Source: Penicillium oxalicum (Eukaryota > Ascomycota > Eurotiomycetes > Eurotiales > Aspergillaceae). Taken from it: 64,000 nt of DNA. The DNA is taken from assembly GCF_001723175.1 (NCBI RefSeq), contig NC_064653.1, positions 3,410,001 to 3,474,000 on the forward strand, given 5' to 3'. Numbering within the stretch: the stretch's first letter is position 1; the number at the start of each line of letters is the position of its first letter. Shown in pieces: positions 59,701 through 64,000 of this stretch. The notes beneath the pieces are model-generated. The model saw only the letters and a list, made by a program, of their open reading frames with translations, was not told the DNA's origin and made no database searches. The translations under genes and the position numbers were made by a program.

Positions 59701-62700
59701 AGTTTGAATACTACAACTTTCCTACCCATACCTAAGTTTTTTTTCTTCTACATCCAGATTGGGTGTAAGATAATACGGTAGCAACAAAACTTTCCTCCCT
59801 CTTTTTTTTTCCAAAATAAAAAGCAAAAACCAACCCACGGACCATTCAATGCAATACAATGAAATGCTCGCCAGAACTTCCTTTTTTCCGTCTTCTTCTC
59901 CCTCAAACAGGACATGGCTCCGCACTGTCCAATCATAAGGGGTCCAAAAAAAAAGAAAGACTCCCTCCTCACCTAACGAAGCTCAAGCGGCCCTCCTCCC
60001 CCGGAAAATTCAGCCGCATTCAAATTTTCCAAGAAACAAATCAAAAAAAAGTCCGTCACAAATAGACGAGGTCCAGCCCGTAGGATCGAAGAGGCTCTCG
60101 TCTTGTTCTCGCTCTCTCTCCACCACCCCTTTCTTCGGGCGAGACCGATCCGATCCGATCCTGTCAGATGAGATCGGCAAATGTGGCTAATTTTGTCGCT
60201 TTTTCGCTTTGCTCCGATGCTCAGAATAGTCTTACTGCTAGTGTGAGTATGTCTTGGGATTATTGGGAGATCGTGGATGGTAGCTTTTGATAGGTCGGGG
60301 GGGGGGAGGGTGAGGGTGGTGAAGTGTGCGTGATTGCGCTAGAGATGTGTTTGGTAGATTGTTAAACTCTGCTTAGATAGTGCTGGCGGACACTAGAATT
60401 GAAATGACTCAGTTTAGGGTTTCCCTTTGAGAGAGATCAGGGTTATCAAGTCAAAGGACATGGTCTAGAAATGAAGATTCTGTCAATCGGGCGACTTGAA
60501 GATGGTAATAAAACAAAACCAGCCTGTTAGTGAGAGGGGTATCAAATCTGATCACAGTCGCACAGCTGACGAGAGTAATATTCATGCGGCTGGAGATGTG
60601 TATATGACTGGCATACTCTTCAAGGAAACGAGTTGGATGACCGTCCGATTCCAAGAGACTCAAGACAAGACTGTCAATTTACCCCCCCCCCCCCCCCCCT
60701 GTGCTACGATGCTTGTCCGCAGCTCACGAGTCATACTCCAGAGTCTGGAGTATTCCTGACCAGTTCTCACCTAATAAAACACAAGCCCAGGACACTGTTG
60801 GGATTCATACACAACACATCTCCGCCGTGGAATAACCATCCGCCAATTTTTACGAGATTTGAAATTCGCATTCGTACTCCTCACCTACTAGTGGACCGGT
60901 AGAGACGAGAGTGGCATATATCACGCTTGACCTTTCAAGGTAAGTCGGAACAACTCCTCCACAATCCCAGGGCTTAGGCTCGGAACGGGGTGTCCATGAC
61001 AACATGATGAACCGCGCAACCCACCTCTGGTGGTTCCCGTGCCTTGATAGAGGCTCGACATGGACCGGGAAAATGGAGCCGCTGGGGTGGATCCGTTTGT
61101 GTCCTTGGAGATCCAGGGCCGTTTGATGTGGTTGCCGTTGCGCGGCTGAATTCCGGGGATCTGGTTCGGTCGGGTTGAGTGGTCGACGAGTGGGAAAGAA
61201 AGAGAGTGACGGGGGTGATATTGGAGTGAATTACATAAGGAGAGTCCCCGTGTGTGGGGGGGGGGGGACTATCAGTCGGACTGGGAAGTGAAGGAAGTCA
61301 AGGACAGTGGGACAGATTGGTCGACAGGTAGAAGTGACGATTGCTACTTGGATATTGAGGAACCTTGGTGAAGGAGAGAGTCTCGGATGGATCACGAGAT
61401 GACTCGAAATGCGGTGCTCCGTGTCCTATCGCTCGATGTTCTATGTACAGAGAAATCGAGAAACAGACTCACCCAGTCCAGTCTAGACTTTCCCCGAGCC
61501 ACACTGGATGTGGCTGATCGGGTCGGGAAAATACAGAGCTGCAAGATCGAGCCCGGAGTATGGAGATCCGACCAGCCCGTCTACTTGAAGCTTCACGGTT
61601 TGTGGTACATCAACGCGAGACCGAGAGAGAAAGGGTGTGAGTGACAATTGTTCTTTGATCTGTACATGTCTATCAAGGGCCACGGCATCATGTATCTCTC
61701 GGCACTCATTCCCTCACTGCACACCCGGCAAGGGAGAGGGAATGGTGATCGAGTGCCGGAGTCAGGTGTGCCGAAGCCGGTCGCCTCCCTCGCCTCCGCG
61801 ACAAGACGGGTGTGCAGCCCCCGCTCGTGCAAGGCAAGAATGCCTTCACCAGTGGGCGACAGACGAACCCTAGCACCTGCAGTGGACGGGAGAGTACCAG
61901 GGTGTACCTGGTACAGCCACTGTGCTAACGTGGAGTCAGAAAGACACTCAAAGTACCTTCAAAGTGCCCAGAAGGAACCCTGACACCGTCTGAGCGAAAA
62001 TTTGCCATGTCACATGGCGACCAAGTCTCCACTCGGACCAGAACGTTGATCAGGATCCAGCAAATAATTGATGATCTCTGTCACTTGGCCCCCTTCTCAG
62101 ATCCACGCCTTTATCTTGGGGGCCGATCGAAGGGGACCCGGTTGAACCTCATGACTGGAGGCGATGCAGTTAAGTCTGGTACCAAGCAGGAGTAGAACTA
62201 TCCCACCATCCCCTTGAAGGTTCTTCGCTGTCAGTGGTGGACTGGAATTATGCAATGAATCGATGTCTCCGACGCTCTTCTTGATTGGTGGGAGAATAGC
62301 GCCAGTGTGACCTCTCGTCATAGCTACCGAGTAAGGCGACGACTCCTTCTCGAGCATTGAGCAAAGCTGGAGGCATGATTGATGGACAGTTGAATAAAAT
62401 CCTCAAGAGATGCCAACTCCACGACGGGGTGATCAATAACTCCCATCGAGGGTAAAAAGAGAAAAGAGCACAAATCAATTCGAAAGGAGCACTCCGGACA
62501 AGATTCAGGTCAAGAGAGCTTCGACCAGGTAAACCTGCCCTGTACGTACGAGTCTTGGACTTCGGGAGTCCATCGACCGTCGATGAATGGAGAATGACGT
62601 GGGTTCGCCCCCGCTAGAGAGTCACATGCCGTCCCCCAACAAGGCACCGTCCAGTGGCATCCACTGTGGTACTGCCCTCACACCAAGAGTCTTGTATCAG

Positions 62701-63720
62701 GCATGTACTCTTTCCCCATGTCCACACAGCCAAACTACCCACAAGGAACCTTTCTTATTGAGACCAATGCGGGTTTCCGCACAGGGGGAAATCGGTTCAC
62801 ATTCAGGTCAAGAAGCTTCCACAAGTGGGAAGGTATGCCGATGGTCGTGGGCGGTGTCTCGCCCCCCCTGTGGTGGCTTCGAGGCTGGACCTACAGGCGG
62901 CACCTCGCCATCGACGGGGCTTGTCCTCTTTGGGGTCGTCCTCGCCCCGGAATTCCTGCCTCCATCGGCGTTGAGGGGACTTTCACCCGCAGTTGAGTTG
63001 AACCCTTTGGGAAACCCGACTCCCGACCGATTTGTACGGAGACACACCCGAGAACTGTAGAAGATCCCCACGCAGACGTGATCTAAAAGACGACTCAAAC
63101 AGGATCCCATTCTCTGAATTGTGGGTGGGATCGTCACCTTCAATTCCTGCCGGCATATTTTCTTCACCGTGTCCACTACTTTTTCCACTACATCATTCTG
63201 CTCTCTCGCCGAGACGGGAATCTTCCGCCCCCAGTTGCTTCTCTTCTTCATCAACCTGGTCATCCCCCGACATCTCCTCCTCTCTTCCTCTCTTCTTCCG
63301 TCTTGTCCGCGGCCTCGTTTTGTCCACACGCTTCCCCACCACGTCCGCGCGCCTCCATTCCTCCGCCGGACTCTCCGCCCTCCCAAACCCCCCCCCGGAG
63401 AGAGAAAGCATCAGTCATCGGTCATTGTGATCTCGGTCATCTCTCATCCTCCTCTCCTCCTCATCTTTCCCATCACTCTCAAGTGACCGTCGGCAAACCC
63501 CCAACTCCTCCAGTTGCCTCTCCAGATCGTTGAGCGCAGAGAATCAGTGATCAGATCCTGAGACTCTTCATCTTCATCTCCCTTTTTTTTCTTCCCCCTT
63601 GTGTGAACACCACTTTCGGAGGGAGTCTCTGATTTTCCCGTCTCTAATCCTCTGCTCTTTTCCTCCCCCCTCTTTCTCTTCCATCACCAACCGGCGGCAA
63701 ACCCGTCCGATCATCACATC
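53760..63720. other. 10-kb gene-free region
   Basis: No frame here shows family resemblance; the longest (157 codons, 62587-63060) looks random. It is marked by pure runs: 11 G at 54779, 18 C at 55162, 12 C at 55449, 12 C at 56412, 11 G at 58557, 18 C at 60682 and 12 G at 61256. A short TA array is near 55647-55661. From 63,100 the plus strand becomes pyrimidine-rich, as in fungal promoters and leaders of highly expressed genes. Confidence 0.5.
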
Positions 63721-64000
63721 ATGGCCGCTCGTCACTCACGAAAGCTTCTGCGACCGTTGCTCTACACGTCCGCGGCCGCAGCCGCCGGAGCGGGAGTGCT
63801 GTACATTTCCTACCGTCCACGCAACATTCCGGGCTTGGAGGCTCCCGCGGTGCCTCCGCCGGGGTATCATGAGGGCAAGCTGGTGCCTCCCAGCTTCCCA
63901 TCCATCAAGGGTCGCATCGATCAGATTAAGGACCTGAAGCGAAGCCAGACCGAGGAGCCCTACGACCTCTTGGTCATCGGTGGTGGTGCGACGGGTTCCG
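63721..64000 (+). CDS. gut2: Mitochondrial FAD-dependent glycerol-3-phosphate dehydrogenase, N-terminal part
   Basis: The first 93 codons of a gene cut by the window edge. The enzyme oxidises glycerol 3-phosphate to dihydroxyacetone phosphate on the inner mitochondrial membrane and passes electrons to ubiquinone. The start MAARHSRKLLRPLL is an Arg-rich mitochondrial targeting sequence, followed by an Ala/Gly hydrophobic segment (residues about 16-30) that can anchor the protein in the membrane. After a linker containing IKGRIDQIKDLK, the FAD-binding motif YDLLVIGGGATGS begins at residue 81. This order and spacing match fungal Gut2. Its promoter lies in the pyrimidine-rich stretch just upstream. 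Confidence 0.88.
   Translation, partial: MAARHSRKLLRPLLYTSAAAAAGAGVLYISYRPRNIPGLEAPAVPPPGYHEGKLVPPSFPSIKGRIDQIKDLKRSQTEEPYDLLVIGGGATGS

Noticed and set aside
62587..63060. 157-codon plus-strand frame
   Set aside because: No recognisable domain and random-looking composition; located in the Gut2 upstream region.

Overview
The window reads as nuclear DNA of a filamentous ascomycete (Pezizomycotina, probably Eurotiales). Genes carry several short introns of about 50-200 bp with GT...AG ends and CTAAC/CTGAC-like branch sites. Transcription factors are of fungal C2H2 and Zn2Cys6 types, the exportin CRM1 has the Thr525 known from Aspergillus nidulans, and the left end is an AT-rich block with the marks of repeat-induced point mutation (RIP).

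Layout. 1-10,434: wreckage of LTR retrotransposons, with Copia-type pol on the minus strand, a second LTR pair around a 500-N assembly gap, and a Gypsy-type integrase relic on the plus strand. 10.75-23.3 kb: an accessory-looking block with a porphobilinogen synthase (minus), a RidA-family protein (plus), two divergent transcription factors, a C2H2/Zn2Cys6 factor broken by a one-base frameshift in its zinc cluster, and an NmrA-like NAD(P)-binding protein divergent from it. 24.6-27.2 kb: a protein joining a Zn2Cys6 DNA-binding domain to a maltose-acetyltransferase-type hexapeptide-repeat domain. 34.6-46.4 kb: conserved cell-biology genes, namely exportin CRM1 (9 exons), the PP1 inhibitor Ypi1, shugoshin (minus) and the DASH subunit Dad2 (plus, divergent from shugoshin). 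53.4 kb: a small Ecl1-family zinc protein alone in a 17-kb gene-poor stretch. 63.7 kb: start of mitochondrial FAD glycerol-3-phosphate dehydrogenase, cut by the window end.

How the genes relate. Ypi1, shugoshin and Dad2 all act on chromosome segregation (PP1 control, PP2A/cohesin protection, microtubule attachment) and sit within 5 kb. In the left block, three regulators and an NmrA-like protein lie beside single-step enzymes with no polyketide or peptide synthase backbone in view, so a metabolic cluster is possible but not shown. Gene-free spacers are long (7.4, 2.9, 7.0 and 10.0 kb) and hold many pure G or C runs and simple repeats. All exon models were built by hand from splice motifs, frame continuity and remembered family conservation; no search or transcript data were available.
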